Assembly (NCBI GenBank): GCA_932521035.1
Contig: OW051497.1
Location: 1,116,001 to 1,180,000 of the forward strand
Direction: 5' to 3'
DNA from: Oscheius dolichura
Lineage: Eukaryota; Nematoda; Chromadorea; Rhabditida; Rhabditidae
DNA length: 64,000 nucleotides
Each line of letters begins with the position of its first letter. Position 1 is the stretch's first letter. The notes beneath the pieces were generated by a model. It did no database searches, was not told the DNA's origin, and worked only from the letters and a program-made list of their open reading frames with translations. The position numbers and the translations under genes are program-made. Below, piece after piece: positions 46,019-57,179 of the stretch.

Positions 46019-47600
46019 GAACGGGTCATTCTACAACAAGCTTCCCTGTGAACCAAGTGTGCGGAGTTAAACCAGCTTGGTGACTTACTAGATTCAATTA
46101 TGCAGGCAAATCTTATGTTACAGCACACATAAAATCATTTAAAATGTGGCAATTACTCGCATGGGACGGATCAGGGTTGGGCGAACAGTTCGGCTCGGCT
46201 CGAAAAAACAAAAACTTCCCGGGGTAAACGTTCCGTGGACCATCATACCTATAAACCTATTACTACAAGTTACGGCATAGTGTAAACAATCGGACGATGG
46301 GCTTTTCTTTATCAAAAAGCCTCCACAAAACCGGAGGGCCTGTAAATCTTTCCTCTTCTTCTACTGCTACAAGTTCTAGACCAAATGAAGACGTGGAGAC
46401 GAACAGCTGCATGTATCCTCCCTTATTAGAAGTAAGGGGAGTTGGAGCTAATGGCTCCCAAGAAGACCATCGTCTTCTCTATCAGAGAACCTAACACACG
46501 GCCGCCTCAAAGAAGATCATCAAGTGGGGGAACGAGGAGAGGAATCCAAAGACAAGAAAACAATATTACACAAGAAATAACTGTCGGCAGTTTGACTGTA
46601 GAAACCTTGTCAAAGACCGGTCCCATTGAACTCCTCTGACGTTTTTGTTGTTCTTCTGACGAAATAGCTGAGATATAGATAGTTGACTGTTTGATTTGAA
46701 ATACCGAAAAAAAGCCTATTTTGACAGATCTCTGGCATCGAACATACACATCCCCTTGGCTTCTATCCAGTACTCTTGACAATACACCGTATCGAATGTA
46801 AGTATGTCTTTAATTATAATTAACCCGTTTCCTGTCAATTATTCCGTCAGAAAATGAATAAGGACGATAAAGGCGCCTCAGAGCCACTTCTCTCAATACT
46901 CTCAACGGGTGGGTACTGTAGGCCCGACAGTGACTTATCTAGGGCTGCCCAATAACCAGGCGGGCCAGTTTCCCCTACCGGTCTTTGACAAGCTTTCGAC
47001 GGTCAAACTGTCGACAGTTTTACCACAAAGTTTTACTTTGTCTTCTTGGATTTCTCTCACTAAAGGGATGTCTTCTTGATTCTTCTGTTACAAGAGAACA
47101 AATCATCCGCGTATCAGCAGTGTGCTCTGCGTCCACTGCCAGCTGGCAAAGGGTTAACAATTTTCACCTCCTCAAACTGAACTATTTTCAACATTTCAAG
47201 ACCAAAAATAAGGACAAATCCGTAAATTTGGATAAAAACGGTGGCCGACTAAACTAACTGACAAAAGAAATGACGGAGTGCAGGGTCTGACGAAGCCAAT
47301 TATATACCGCTCCTCCTCTGACGGGAGTTACGGTAAGGTGTCTCGAGATTTCAGACGGATTTCAAGAGATTTTATGGAAATCGTCTTACTACCCACGCTG
47401 AATCCGTTCGATTCAAGCCTTTGAACTTTTACCTCCCCGTAATGTTCACCTAAAAGCAATAAGCGACCCATAAGAAGCTGACCCGGGCGTTGCCAGTTTA
47501 ATCAGGCAAAAGTAGTTTTCATTCGGGATAGTTGACTTTATACGGAAAAGTGAACTCATACGTGGACATACGAATTTTTTTTCTCGACTATCAATTTTCT
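46019..47600. other. Intergenic with dispersed repeat copies
   Basis: A short ORF at 46297 begins MGFSLSKS (N-myristoylation-like) but has no clear continuation. Repeat copies lie at 46571-46620 and 46981-47022. Confidence 0.35.
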
Positions 47601-47609
47601 GGCTTCAAC

Positions 47610-48000
47610 CACTTTTCTAGCGATCCTTAGTTACCCTAGAAAACTTCTCAGAAAAAAAGCAAAAAGAGTTGCCTACCGGAGAATTCCAACCTTCGACCTC
47701 GTCTGTCCGGGGCAACACTCGTAACGTCCGTGTTTAGATTTGAAATATTTTTTGAGTGGTGTCTACCGTTTTGAAAGTTGCTCATTCTTGTAAAGCAGTT
47801 CGTAAGCTATCATATGATACAAAAAAATTTTAAAAAATATACCTTCACTTATATCCAGACGTTCTTTGAGACAGACGTAAGGTATCTATGTGAAGATATG
47901 CTCGGTCTCGGTCACAATAGTCCGAACTCTTCGCCACTGCGCTAAGCAGGGCGGTAGATGCAGAGGGTATCGCGCCCCTGATAAGCTCGGGAAATATATT
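47610..48000 (-). mobile_element. SINE-like element, copy 4
   Basis: A-box-like motif at 47932-47947, degenerate B-box at about 47682, CTAGGGTAACT block at about 47628. Collinear with copies 1-3. Confidence 0.6.
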
Positions 48001-48748
48001 GGGAGACTGAATCTAACATTCTAATCAGGTATATAAGGGTTTGCAATGACGATTAAGAAGCCCAAAGGCAGTCCTTGGAAAAAGTCGGAGTGAACCTGCA
48101 GAGTGATTGCTTTTCTCATGACCAGCTTTATGTAGCCTTATCAAGGGCCAAAGCTGCTTCTGGACTCAAAGTTTTAGTGGAAAACAACAAGACAAAGACG
48201 GCCAACATCGTAGACTCAAGAGTTCTGTAGTATTTCTGCCTCCTATGCCGAGGTTTTCCCTGGCCCATAGGGTTATCACGTGATAACCTGAAAGGCTAGG
48301 TGTATGTATTATTTCTATGTGTATTTATTTTATAAATCGTATTTCACATCTTTTCTTATTTTTAATTATGGAACGCTTCGTATAAACGTGGGAGTTTGTG
48401 GTGCTTTCCGTGGATGAAGTTGTACTTTACCCCAAAGGGCACTGTCCAGACGCAGCCCGCCGAAGGCGGGCGTAGCGGCTGGTTCGATGTTATCTCTATT
48501 ATATCTCTATTTTGTTTTAGACTAAATGCCAGTCTGGTGGTTATTTTCAGAATGGCCGATCGTAATAATGCACGTTTCCCGTCGCAAGAGTCTATCAACC
48601 ACGATAGTTCGTTGTTGATAACAAGATTGACTTTAATTTAGGAGTCGCGGTGCCATGCCACCGTCATCTCTTCTTCCTCGGTATGTACTGAGTTCCTCAA
48701 AGTTAGCTATGTCTTAGGACACGGACAAGATCATTGGTGCCATTGATT

Positions 48749-48994
48749 CTACGCTCGCTCTTTTGTTTGGGGTTTGTCGCTTGCTTGATGTACTCGTCGC
48801 CCCAAAATTGTTATGTCAATTGTTCTTTGGTCATTTGATTCGATCTCTATTACGTATACAACACTTTGCCGTATTTGTTTAAAATGTTTCAGGTTCAGGT
48901 ACACGTCGGCTTGCTGATGTATGGTGTTGGCTAATCCGGCCATTCTTCCATGACGATCAAAGGAACTTGTAGGTATGGTGGCCTGGAGGGATTG
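48749..48994 (-). CDS. Candidate short coding exon, unknown
   Basis: An open minus-strand frame of balanced composition (MAGLANTIHQQADVYLNLKH, then FKQIRQSVVYVIEIESNDQR) ends with a basic segment. No ATG context or partner exon established; may be a remnant of a mobile element protein. Confidence 0.25.
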   Translation of the reverse strand, partial: QSLQATIPTSSFDRHGRMAGLANTIHQQADVYLNLKHFKQIRQSVVYVIEIESNDQRTIDITILGRRVHQASDKPQTKERA

Positions 48995-49259
48995 AGCGAA
49001 GAGTTGAAGCACGTGATTCGCTCAAAAGATCACTCTCTGACTCTTTCTTTGGTAGATGCTGGTCTGGTGTATTGTATATGTTTCAGAGAATAAACTACAA
49101 AATCGTTACTTCAAAAAGCTCTCATTATCACATGACTAAGTGTTTCCGTGGCCGACAACGTAAGATCAACTTCCCGTGACGTAAATATGAATCAGTCCCC
49201 GTTATCAGCGAGCCCGCCGGTTAAAATGGGAATAACGTGTTCTCAGTTCACACCAGACC

Positions 49260-49910
49260 ATGGACCCAGTCCCCTCCGCTCCTCCGTCCTATGACGAGGC
49301 TACTAATGATATTCCTAAGGTTCACTCTATTTCTCAACTGAATCCTGCTTCGCTCGGAATACAGGCCGGCTCTTCCGCCTTTCCCGATCATCTCGGATTC
49401 TTGCCGGTTACTGATCCAGGCAATCCTCTTTCCACCATGATTGAACCAACTGGGAAGACGACTAGGTGCGTGCCTCCCTATGTAAATGGAATAAATGGCT
49501 TTTCTCAGTCTAGAACAGCCGCCAAAACCTCAGGCAACCAGGCCAAAGCCGAAAAATACTCCCCGAGCTCCTCCTACCCAAACGACTTACTACACTTCAC
49601 AGCCCACAAGACTCACTCACTGTCATGGCTGTCACCACTGCCATGGTCGGTTACTACTCTCATTTCTAAAACTAATATTTCTGTTTAGGACACGGATGCC
49701 AAGAATGTAAAGCGCAACAAGATCTGGAATGTGCCGAGTGTCTTTGCCAGTGTATGTGTATTTGTTTCCTTGCATTATTGAAAGGCATTCTGACAGGCAA
49801 ATGAATATTATTCTATAGATTGTCGTCTGCTTGAAACGGAATCAAACAATAGACAGCATGGGGACAGCAAACTAAATTTGGCAGCGTTATCGCGGGAACG
49901 AATCACTTAG
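49260..49910 (+). CDS. PPxY-motif, proline-rich protein with Cys/His cluster, 4 exons (165 aa)
   Basis: Exons 49260-49465, 49509-49645, 49689-49751, 49819-49910 (TAG) close in frame at 166 codons. It begins MDPVPSAPPSYDEATND, with a PPSY WW-binding motif at residues 9-12. A Pro/Lys/Thr-rich middle (EQPPKPQATRPKPKNTPRAP) is followed by the cluster HCHGCHHCHGHGCQECKAQQ and CAECLCQYC. The N-terminal PPxY plus Cys pairs recalls LITAF-like membrane adaptors, but the LITAF spacing and hydrophobic insert are not present. A zinc-binding, NEDD4-recruiting adaptor is a reasonable but unproven reading. Confidence 0.55.
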
Positions 49911-50340
49911 GCGGGTTATCTGCTCTCTTGCGACTGCGGGATGTGCAGCAGCCAACTCGAAGAGGGAACGTCTTACAGGAGACTGCTGAGACTGAAGAAG
50001 TTGCCTGTCGACGGTAAAAAATTGGCTCGCAACACAGTCAACGGGAATCTGAATTATCACGGGCAAGTCGGGCAAACGGCTCTCACAGTGTACAAATTTG
50101 TGGTCTCCGTAGCTAAACGAAGAGCGATGCCATACGTAGAATGATCTGGAGGCCACGCCAGATGCTTTGATTTCGCTAGTAAATGGCAAAAAATCTGGCT
50201 CACAACACAGGCAATTGACGGGTGGGTTATACGGGACAAGGCAGGCACAATGCTCTTCCAGGTAACAAGTTTGTAGTGGTAGCCGAACGAAGGGTGGGAG
50301 CTTACGAAGTATGCGGGATCAGTTTGGTCAAGACAATTTG

Positions 50341-50392
50341 ACAAGAAATGACTGTCGCCAGTTTGAGTGTCGGAACCTTGTCAATTACCGGT
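50341..50392 (+). repeat. Dispersed ACAAGAAATGACTGTC repeat copy
   Basis: ACAAGAAATGACTGTCGCCA ... CCTTGTCAATTACCGG; matches 46571-46620. Confidence 0.7.
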
Positions 50393-50574
50393 TGGTACCG
50401 ATGACCGTTCCAGTAGATTATGTGACCGTTGGATAAATGTTACCGTACCGGTTGCAGTACAAAACACCGCGGGGTATCAGTTGGAGGCACGGAGACTTCT
50501 CTGTGCTTTTTCTTCATTTTCTTACAGAATAACTTTAATGTTAAATTTACAAAAAAAATGTCAGAAAAAAGAAA

Positions 50575-50665
50575 AAAGCAAAAAGGTTTGACAGCGGCGG
50601 GATCGAACCCGCGACCTCTCCGACCGCGCGACCTCCCTTTTAGCCACTACACCATAAAATTTCGA
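50575..50665 (-). mobile_element. tRNA-like SINE segment
   Basis: The minus strand has an A-box-like GTGTAGTGGCTAAAAGG and a consensus B-box GGTTCGATCCC, followed by TCAAACCTTTTTGCTTTTTT as in the SINE-like copies. An acceptor stem cannot be paired, so it is not called a functional tRNA. Confidence 0.55.
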
Positions 50666-50730
50666 CATGTCAAGTCACAAACGGACACCGTAGCGCTTTA
50701 AATAATAGGGATTCTTTTCCACAAGTTTAT

Positions 50731-51685
50731 GCCATTTTTCCAAGTTGTTTGATGGTATTCTCCAGTTACTAGAACGAAATCGACCGATGCAAAGGCGGGC
50801 AAACTTTTTAAATAGTTTTTTGAAATCGTGGTTTTTGGTATGGTGATGCTGCAGTTATCGAGATACATTCAACCGTAAAGGATCTGTCCAAATTGACTAA
50901 TCGGTATCGAACTTCATGGAGTTTGTAAACTTGGTTTCGTTATCGCTTTTCCACTCAGCGTGCGGTCGTCTTTCATTCTTCTCCCTCCAAAGCGATAAAT
51001 TGCGGTTGGCTGCGGCTGGTTGCTACTACTATGGGTACAACTACCAAAAAGTCGCCGATGAAGAAGACGCCCCCAAAGTCGCCAACGAAGAAGACGCTTC
51101 CAAATTCGCCTTCATGTGCTGACGAGGCCGATCTCAAGACGTTTATGCTTAAAGCTATGCGGCAAATGAAAGACTTTTGTCTGGATACAATGAAGCAAAT
51201 GAAAGCGATTGCCGAAGATTTTCGGAATCAAAACGAAATAGCTCTACAGCGGATGTCAGAAATGGTAAATGAAGTGCGTCAGATTCAGGGAACTCAGCAA
51301 CAAAACAACTCCTATGCTCAAGTTGTTAGAACAGTTGGACCAACGCCAGCTCCGGAACTAGTTGCCCTTCAAGGAATCAAACAATTTGAAAAGTATTAAC
51401 AGCAAGAAAAGGAGAAGCACATTGTACTCATTGGATGTATAATAAGAAAAATAAAATGTATGTATGTATGTTGGTCAGTCAGATGGGGCTGCCGCATTTG
51501 GGGAGCTGTAGCTTACTAAACCCTTTTCCTACCTGGGTAGTTTCTTTTCCGTTGAACAAATCACGACAAATGACACATAAAAACACCAGGAATGGAGTTT
51601 TTAGACCAGAATTTAAAAAGCCTTTGCATCGGTCGATTTCGTTCTAGTAACTGGAGCATACCATTAAACAACTTGGAAAAGTGGC
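50731..51685. mobile_element. DNA transposon-like element with 65-bp terminal inverted repeats
   Basis: The left end 50731-50795 and right end 51621-51685 are reverse complements with only a few mismatches (GCCATTTTTCCAAGTTGTTT ... CGACCGATGCAAAGG). The 955-bp unit carries one ORF and no recognisable transposase. Target-site duplications were not evident by eye. Confidence 0.8.
51031..51399 (+). CDS. Basic plus coiled-coil ORF inside the TIR element (122 aa)
   Basis: The N-terminus is Lys/Pro/Ser/Thr-rich with a repeated KKTPPKSPTKKT pattern. A long helical, probably coiled-coil segment follows (MKDFCLDTMKQMKAIAEDFR), then Q-rich NNSYAQVVRT. After the TAA the next codons still read QQEKEKHIVLIG, reminiscent of LINE ORF1/gag-like proteins (E.....IVI.G). 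It may be a truncated ORF1-type nucleic-acid-binding protein carried by a TIR element. Confidence 0.5.
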   Translation: MGTTTKKSPMKKTPPKSPTKKTLPNSPSCADEADLKTFMLKAMRQMKDFCLDTMKQMKAIAEDFRNQNEIALQRMSEMVNEVRQIQGTQQQNNSYAQVVRTVGPTPAPELVALQGIKQFEKY

Positions 51686-51706
51686 ACGAGATGGCCAATT
51701 GTTCAT

Positions 51707-51763
51707 CAATTGACAGTTTTGCCTGAAAATACAAAAAATCAATTGACAGTTTTGCCTGAAAAT
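51707..51763 (+). repeat. Direct duplication of a 26-mer
   Basis: TCAATTGACAGTTTTGCCTG followed by AAAATA occurs twice, 31 bp apart. Confidence 0.9.
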
Positions 51764-52039
51764 ATTTCTGGGGGATTTTGAGAACACTTCCGCCTAGGCT
51801 CCTGCTCTAAAAACTACATCAAAGTTTTTTTACAGCCCCTAATCTATCTTCCAAACAAAGATCATCGAAAATAACCCAAAGGCCGAGGAGAAAAGTCCAA
51901 ATTGATATTACTTTTGGCGCGCCCTAATACGTCTACGGCGAGCATAGCCAGGAGTTCATTAAAAGAGCTGTCTCAGCATATCCGAAAACACTTATATGCC
52001 TGGTTAGAATTCGAGATTCTGTCTCACGCTATTCTCCCG

Positions 52040-52400
52040 AGCTTATCAGGGGCGCGATACCCTCTGCATCTACCGCCGTGCTTAGCGCAGTGGCGGAAAG
52101 GTCGGACTATTGTGCCGAGACCAAGCAATTCCCTGTATAAAAGCCAGTCATCTGTCTCGAAAGGTGTCTGGAAAACAGCAGAGGAAACATTTTTTGCATT
52201 TTTTTGGTGTCATACGAGAGCTTACGAGCTGCTCTACAAGAATAAGCACCTTTCAAGACGGTAGAGACCATCCAGAAGACGTGGGAGCCGTAACGCGCGC
52301 AATCTCGTTACCGCGGGCAGTCGACTGGTTCGAATCCTCCGATGGTCAAACCTCTTTTGCTTTTTTTGTGTGAATTGTTCTAGGGTAATTAAGGGTCGTT
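52040..52400 (+). mobile_element. SINE-like element, copy 5
   Basis: A-box-like GCTTAGCGCAGTGGCGG (52080-52096), B-box-like TGGTTCGAATCC (52327-52338), then TCAAACCTCTTTTGCTTTTT and CTAGGGTAATTAAGGG. It forms the outer end of inverted-repeat arm 2. Confidence 0.65.
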
Positions 52401-54090
52401 CAAGACATAGAAACGGTTAAAAATAGTTCTCATTGGTAAAAATTGACTGAGACCATGGTTCCTCTGACCCTGCTATTCCCTTTCCCTAACTATGAAGTCA
52501 TTGCTCCCCCTGAACTCTTGCACTCAGTGTTTAGATCTGGCTGCCGCTGTCTGCTCACGTGCCTCGGCGTTCGGCCCCTCTACACTGCCGCAATTGATCG
52601 ACACTGCTCGCCTCCTCTGCCGGCGCATGGCTTGAAAAAAAGCTGTCTGCCTCTTTCCTGTTCCAAGTTTGACGCGTCTTCATGGAATTTCATTGAAGGA
52701 TGCAGGAAGAACATATTCCCCAAATGCTTCCCATATATTTCCCAAATCGACCCCTAAAATTGGTTTGAATGAGCGTAGACAACAGCTGCCCTGCTGTTTT
52801 TTCCCGGGTGGTCCGCCGCCGTTCCTCCGTCTTGATAGCTTTTGGCGGACAAAAAACGCCTCATTTCCTCCCGGCAAATGGTGTCTAGTGCATCAAGGAA
52901 TAGGAGGGGAATGGGGGGTTTTAAAGGATAGCCTATCTATATTCAAATCTGACTTCTAAAACCCCTCATTTCATTTTATAATCACCCTTCCATTCACTAG
53001 GGGTTATCAAAGCTTTTCAATCCCCTCGCTGCCCGATTCTAATCAGCGGTATAGCCCGAATTCCCACCATTTTCTTTCTAATCAGATCCACATGGGCTTA
53101 TACGCGTCCTATTCTTTGTCTGCTGTCCATTCAGTCCTTTAACAAAAGAGAACTTTAGTCACAGTTCTTATATCCGAGTTCCCGTCTACGTTTCTCGTGG
53201 GTTATTCGAGATCCCGCCTATTTTACAGCGCCATAAAGGGCGGGAAGATCTCCACATTCCCTCTTTCTACTAGCCATTCTGCCTTCTTTCCCCGAGCGTC
53301 CCACTCTCCTTCCAATATCACACAACTAACCTGTATATTTCCAGGGACATACATTCCCTTGATCTTCCCTACAAATGGTCTCTTATTAAAACCATTTGGT
53401 GGTAAAATGGACAGACTGAGCGGGGGGCGATCTCGACATTCCTGGAGTAATCTCAGAACCCACTGGAACTGTTAACTGATCCCGGAAAGCCATTGAATGG
53501 CCTTTTGAAACTGAACGGGATACTGTACGGAGGATGTCACTATTACTAGAACAGTGTAAATATGCTCTGGTCAACTGCATCAATGTCGTCTGATCCCCAT
53601 TAAAATGAAGTGTGAGTTTCCTAGTAACATACATACATAACTCTTGTATAGGATGTTCATTCGATGGCCTTGTGTAGCGACATCCTCATCGGATTGGATT
53701 TGGTCAGGTAATGAAGGATAGTATCACGAAAAGTTAAACTATAGTTCCTCACACTTCCCAGGATTTCCTGACCCATTGGACGGACATATATATATGTACA
53801 ATGTCGAGTACAGATACTGTCCGATGCCCCGTGAGCTTTCTTTGATATACGTAATAAAATATTACAGATACTGGGTGTTTATTGGATTCGAGCTGCCCTT
53901 TCTTCTACAACTGTATCGCCCATAGGAGAGGTCAAAGTGAGTCGAGGAAACGAATGATCGGAACTCTTTTAGGTGACTAACATTCCTGTAGGAGAATGAT
54001 GCACGCGCAGAAGTCGTCATGGCAGAATCGCCGAGTGTACCAGTCTCTGGAAGCACAGCTGTGAGCAAGGTAAATGACCCCCTCTAGCCC
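52040..54090 (-). repeat. Long inverted repeat arm 2 (about 2.05 kb)
   Basis: Reverse complement of 34265-36345. The contiguous homology continues to 54280 with the leader-like segment seen at 33340-33530. The space between arms is about 15.7 kb. Confidence 0.88.
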
Positions 54091-54306
54091 CATTTAATAA
54101 ATGATTCATAAGGCGAGGGATTGAAATCTTTCTAGCTCCTCCTTTTGCCTGAAGGCCGTCCTCGGTCCGATGAAAATAATTGGATCCTTCGGATCTTCTG
54201 TCCTCCATCCCTGGGCTGACCTCTGTCTTCTGCCGTCTGTCGTCCATGTTCTGACTCGTACCTTGACAGCTCATCCTTTTTCCTGAAGACCGTCCTCGGT
54301 CTTTCC

Positions 54307-54870
54307 TTAGGATGATAAAGTCCTTGACCGAAAGTTGTACCGAGTTTGTCGGGCTGATTCAACGTCCAGCGTGTCCTTAGGCCGTGGCGTGGCGGGGCTA
54401 TTTGGATAGCCAGGCTTCTTGTACTCCTCCGCCTCTGCTGCTTCGAGAGGCTCCGTTTCTTCTTCGGGAATCCATGGGAGTGTTTCCGCTGGGCCGGCCG
54501 GCATGTAGCACTTCTTGACTTGGTCCTTGTGAACTCGTTTGGCCCCTGAAGCTGGGGCTGTCATACTTACCAAGACAAGGTGTTTTACTTCCACTACTCT
54601 GTACTGTCCGAGCCAGGGTAGGCATAGCTTCTTGCTGAGACCATTCTTCGGGGCGAAATCTCTGAGAAAGACTTCGTCGCCTACCGTGACCTCGAGTGCT
54701 CCTGCTGGACGTCTCTCGTCGTAGTAGATCTTCATGTTGGCTCGCTGGTCTTCCACCTGTTCTGCTGCTAGCTGCCAAGTCACGTGTAGAGCTCTGCAAA
54801 GTTTTACCTTGTACTCATTTGTGCCCGTTATCCGAATTTTGGCTTCGCAATCTTCGATGAAGCGGTTTGA
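54307..54870 (-). pseudogene. Ty3-like integrase C-terminal fragment
   Basis: The frame reads ...LAAEQVEDQRANMKIYYDER then VGDEVFLRDFAPKNGLSKK, LCLPWLGQYRVVEV and RVHKDQVKKCYMP. This is the C-terminal chromodomain-adjacent end of Ty3/mdg4-type integrases (VGD.V.L...KL...W.GPY.V). It is followed by an acidic tail and TAA. Upstream catalytic integrase, RT and protease are absent, so it is non-autonomous. Confidence 0.72.
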
Positions 54871-55571
54871 AGCATTCCATGAAAGGCCCATTCTCCGTTG
54901 ATGGCCAGCCATACCCCGTTTGCTCTAGTCCCTTGGTACTTCCCAATAAATGTGAAGTCGCACTTCTCCTGCTTGGCTGGTTCCCAAGTGACCGCCAGAT
55001 TACAATGTCCGGACTGATAGTGGCACCCTCGCATGTCTCCAACCGCGGACTCTGGGTCCTATTTCTGGTGTCGTTTAAAGACTGTCGCCTTGAAATAGAC
55101 GCAATTGTGCACTGTTACCTCGTGTTTATTGCAGCATCCGATGAGAAATGTCGGCCACTCAAAGACCAGCGCGTTTTCGGCCTTGAAGACTCCACCTTTT
55201 TGAAATAGCTCCCCGTGTTGACATATCTGTGTTTTAGCCGTCAAGAGGCAAGTTTCCGTCGAGACGATTTGCTGTATCGTAGTTTCCTCGTAGTCCCGGC
55301 GTCCAAGCCGGTCTATACCGTAGCGCGCTGTCCTGGTGTAAATGCGGCACACATGGGCTTCCGACTGGTATATCCGGGTGTTCAGGTGGTACACTTTTAG
55401 TGAAATGTCCTGTGCTCTCTCAAAGAAGTTCTTTGTCAACATTAGGCACATTTGGGGTCTGGGAAGACGAATGAGTTCTGGGTTACTGTCCATCGGACAG
55501 AGCAGGGGCTGAACGGCTGCGGCCCCATGAGCGCAGAGAACGCTCATGATGGTGAGGATACTCATCACCAA
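54850..55571 (-). pseudogene. Retroelement envelope-like (glycoprotein) remnant
   Basis: It starts with a signal peptide (MVMSILTIMSVLCAHGAAA). The first open part is Cys-containing and about 170 residues long; a second Cys-rich part continues in a different frame toward 54850. The composition fits envelope-type glycoproteins of nematode LTR elements. The order gag, envelope-like, integrase end is abnormal and implies deletion or rearrangement. Described only as a decayed copy. Confidence 0.45.
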
Positions 55572-55619
55572 GGGAAGTCCCCGTGGTTCGGTCCGACCTA
55601 AAAAAACTGACCGAAATTG

Positions 55620-56500
55620 TCTTGCCGTCTCTTCAGTTCCTCCACTTGGGTCTGGGCTGTCTGCAGTAGTAGTCGTGTCTCTGCCAACTCGGTTTCCAGG
55701 TGATTGACCTGGACCGGTGCTCCTTCCTGTACTTGAACAGCTTGAATATTAGGTTGCCCCTGGTTTCCCTGGGGAATAACATTTGAGTTCGTGTTTAACG
55801 GACAACCGCCTTGGGGAACCTGCCCCTGTTGACTTACGGTTGTTGAGGTTGTGCGGGCAACTGCGCTTGATGTGCCCCTGCTGACCGCACCCGTAGCATT
55901 TTATGTTGGGGTTGCGCATCGCTTCTGGCCCCCATGGAAAAGATGTGGGACCCGGCCCCGACTGTGTGGGCATTGGTTGAACACACGTGGTACCTGGTAT
56001 TCGGTTATGGCGGCGTCTGTCTGTCCCGCAAGGGCTGCGCGTACTAACCCGATAATACGGTTCCCGAACTCACCGGCTGATTCCTGGGCTCCTTGGAGCA
56101 CTGAGTGAAACTTTGTCTGGCTAATACTCTTTGCTGCGGTCTCTCAAAAAATCGGCTCAGGTGTTGGACAACTGCGGCGAAACTGCTTCTCTGTGGCTCT
56201 TCCAGCTCTTCTACCTTCTCTCGGGTGATCCCATGCAAATGGCCGATGAGGAAGAATGCTTTTTCCTTGTCCGATGCTCCCGAGGCTCTCATGTTTATTG
56301 TACCCTTCGGATCCACCCTGAGAAGTGGGCTCCTCCTTGGCTACCGTCGAAGCGGGGAAGACGGGTCGACCATTGATCTACTGACAGACTGGCTACTTAA
56401 GGCATCAAGTCGATCTTGTGTCCCATGGTTATCAATGACTCATTAACTTGCTTTTGCTCATCCCCGAAACTTGTGTTTCTCCTTCGGACGTTGTTGTCTT
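55620..56500 (-). pseudogene. LTR-retroelement gag remnant, second copy
   Basis: The minus strand reads a gag helical region (KAFFLIGHLHGITREKVEEL, VVQHLSRFFERPQQRVLA) in one frame, then a shifted frame, then CYGCGQQGHIKRSCP (CCHC knuckle). The Gln/Pro-rich region present at 28.1-28.35 kb is mostly deleted here. At least two frameshifts. The leader upstream (56499-56551) matches 33483-33545. Confidence 0.72.
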
Positions 56501-56836
56501 TCGGCGGCACGCCTGGAAATGATTCATCAGGCGAGGGATTGAAACCTTTACACAGGAAACATTCGCGGTGGGGTCATCAGAGTCATTTTATACAAAATAA
56601 CTGGCAGAATTGTCATTCATAGATGGCTTTCAGAAGGACAGTGAGACGAATAGGCTTTGGCCGCTCCAGATGACTGTAGCCATTTTACTGGCAAAGGTTG
56701 CAAACTGAGAACGGATGAAAGAAAACTGACATGTTTCAAGAGGAAACATTCTAACAAGAGAAACAACTTTTCTGTTTCTAAAAAAGAAACAAAGAAAAAG
56801 AAGAAGAGAAACAAGTTGTGCTCATTTATTTGGCAT

Positions 56837-57175
56837 TTAAAGGACATAGTCGACTTTAGGCGGCGGAACAACGAGGATCTCTCCACCTTCGATGACGTTG
56901 CTGTCGCCAAGGGTCTCCTCGTCCTCCATAACTCGGTCTAAAAAGAAAGTTAGAATGGAGGTTCTATTGATATCAAGTTTCGAAAAGATATTGACAAAAA
57001 ACCTACAGGCATAGCAAATACGGAAAGCGGATGAAGGAAGGCCAATCTTCAGTGACACCTCCTCCTTGAGGATGAAAACCTTAGACGAAGGGTAATATCC
57101 ATACACTTTGAACGGAGGACGAGAGTTGTTACTGTCTATCACATTCAAAGAGAAGCCATTCTCTAAAGCATACAT
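56837..57175 (-). CDS. Ubiquitin-like protein, 2 visible exons
   Basis: Exons 57175(or 57147)-57007 and 56937-56837 (TAA). Beta-grasp pattern: ENGFSLNVIDSNNSRPPFKV, then YPSSKVFILKEEVSLKIGLP, SSAFRICYAYRVMEDEETLG and DSNVIEGGEILVV; compare ubiquitin's [20 protein letters not shown]...STL. It ends PPPKVDYVL without GG. The ATG at 57175 sits in TGCTTTAG, which may instead be a splice acceptor fed by an upstream exon through a 29-nt intron. The most intact of the right-hand cluster. Confidence 0.6.
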   Translation of the reverse strand: MYALENGFSLNVIDSNNSRPPFKVYGYYPSSKVFILKEEVSLKIGLPSSAFRICYACRFFVNIFSKLDINRTSILTFFLDRVMEDEETLGDSNVIEGGEILVVPPPKVDYVL

Positions 57176-57179
57176 TTAT

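Noticed and set aside
50584..50660. Functional tRNA gene on the minus strand
   Set aside because: A- and B-box-like motifs are present, but no acceptor stem pairs and the T-stem is imperfect; the 3' flank matches the SINE-like family.
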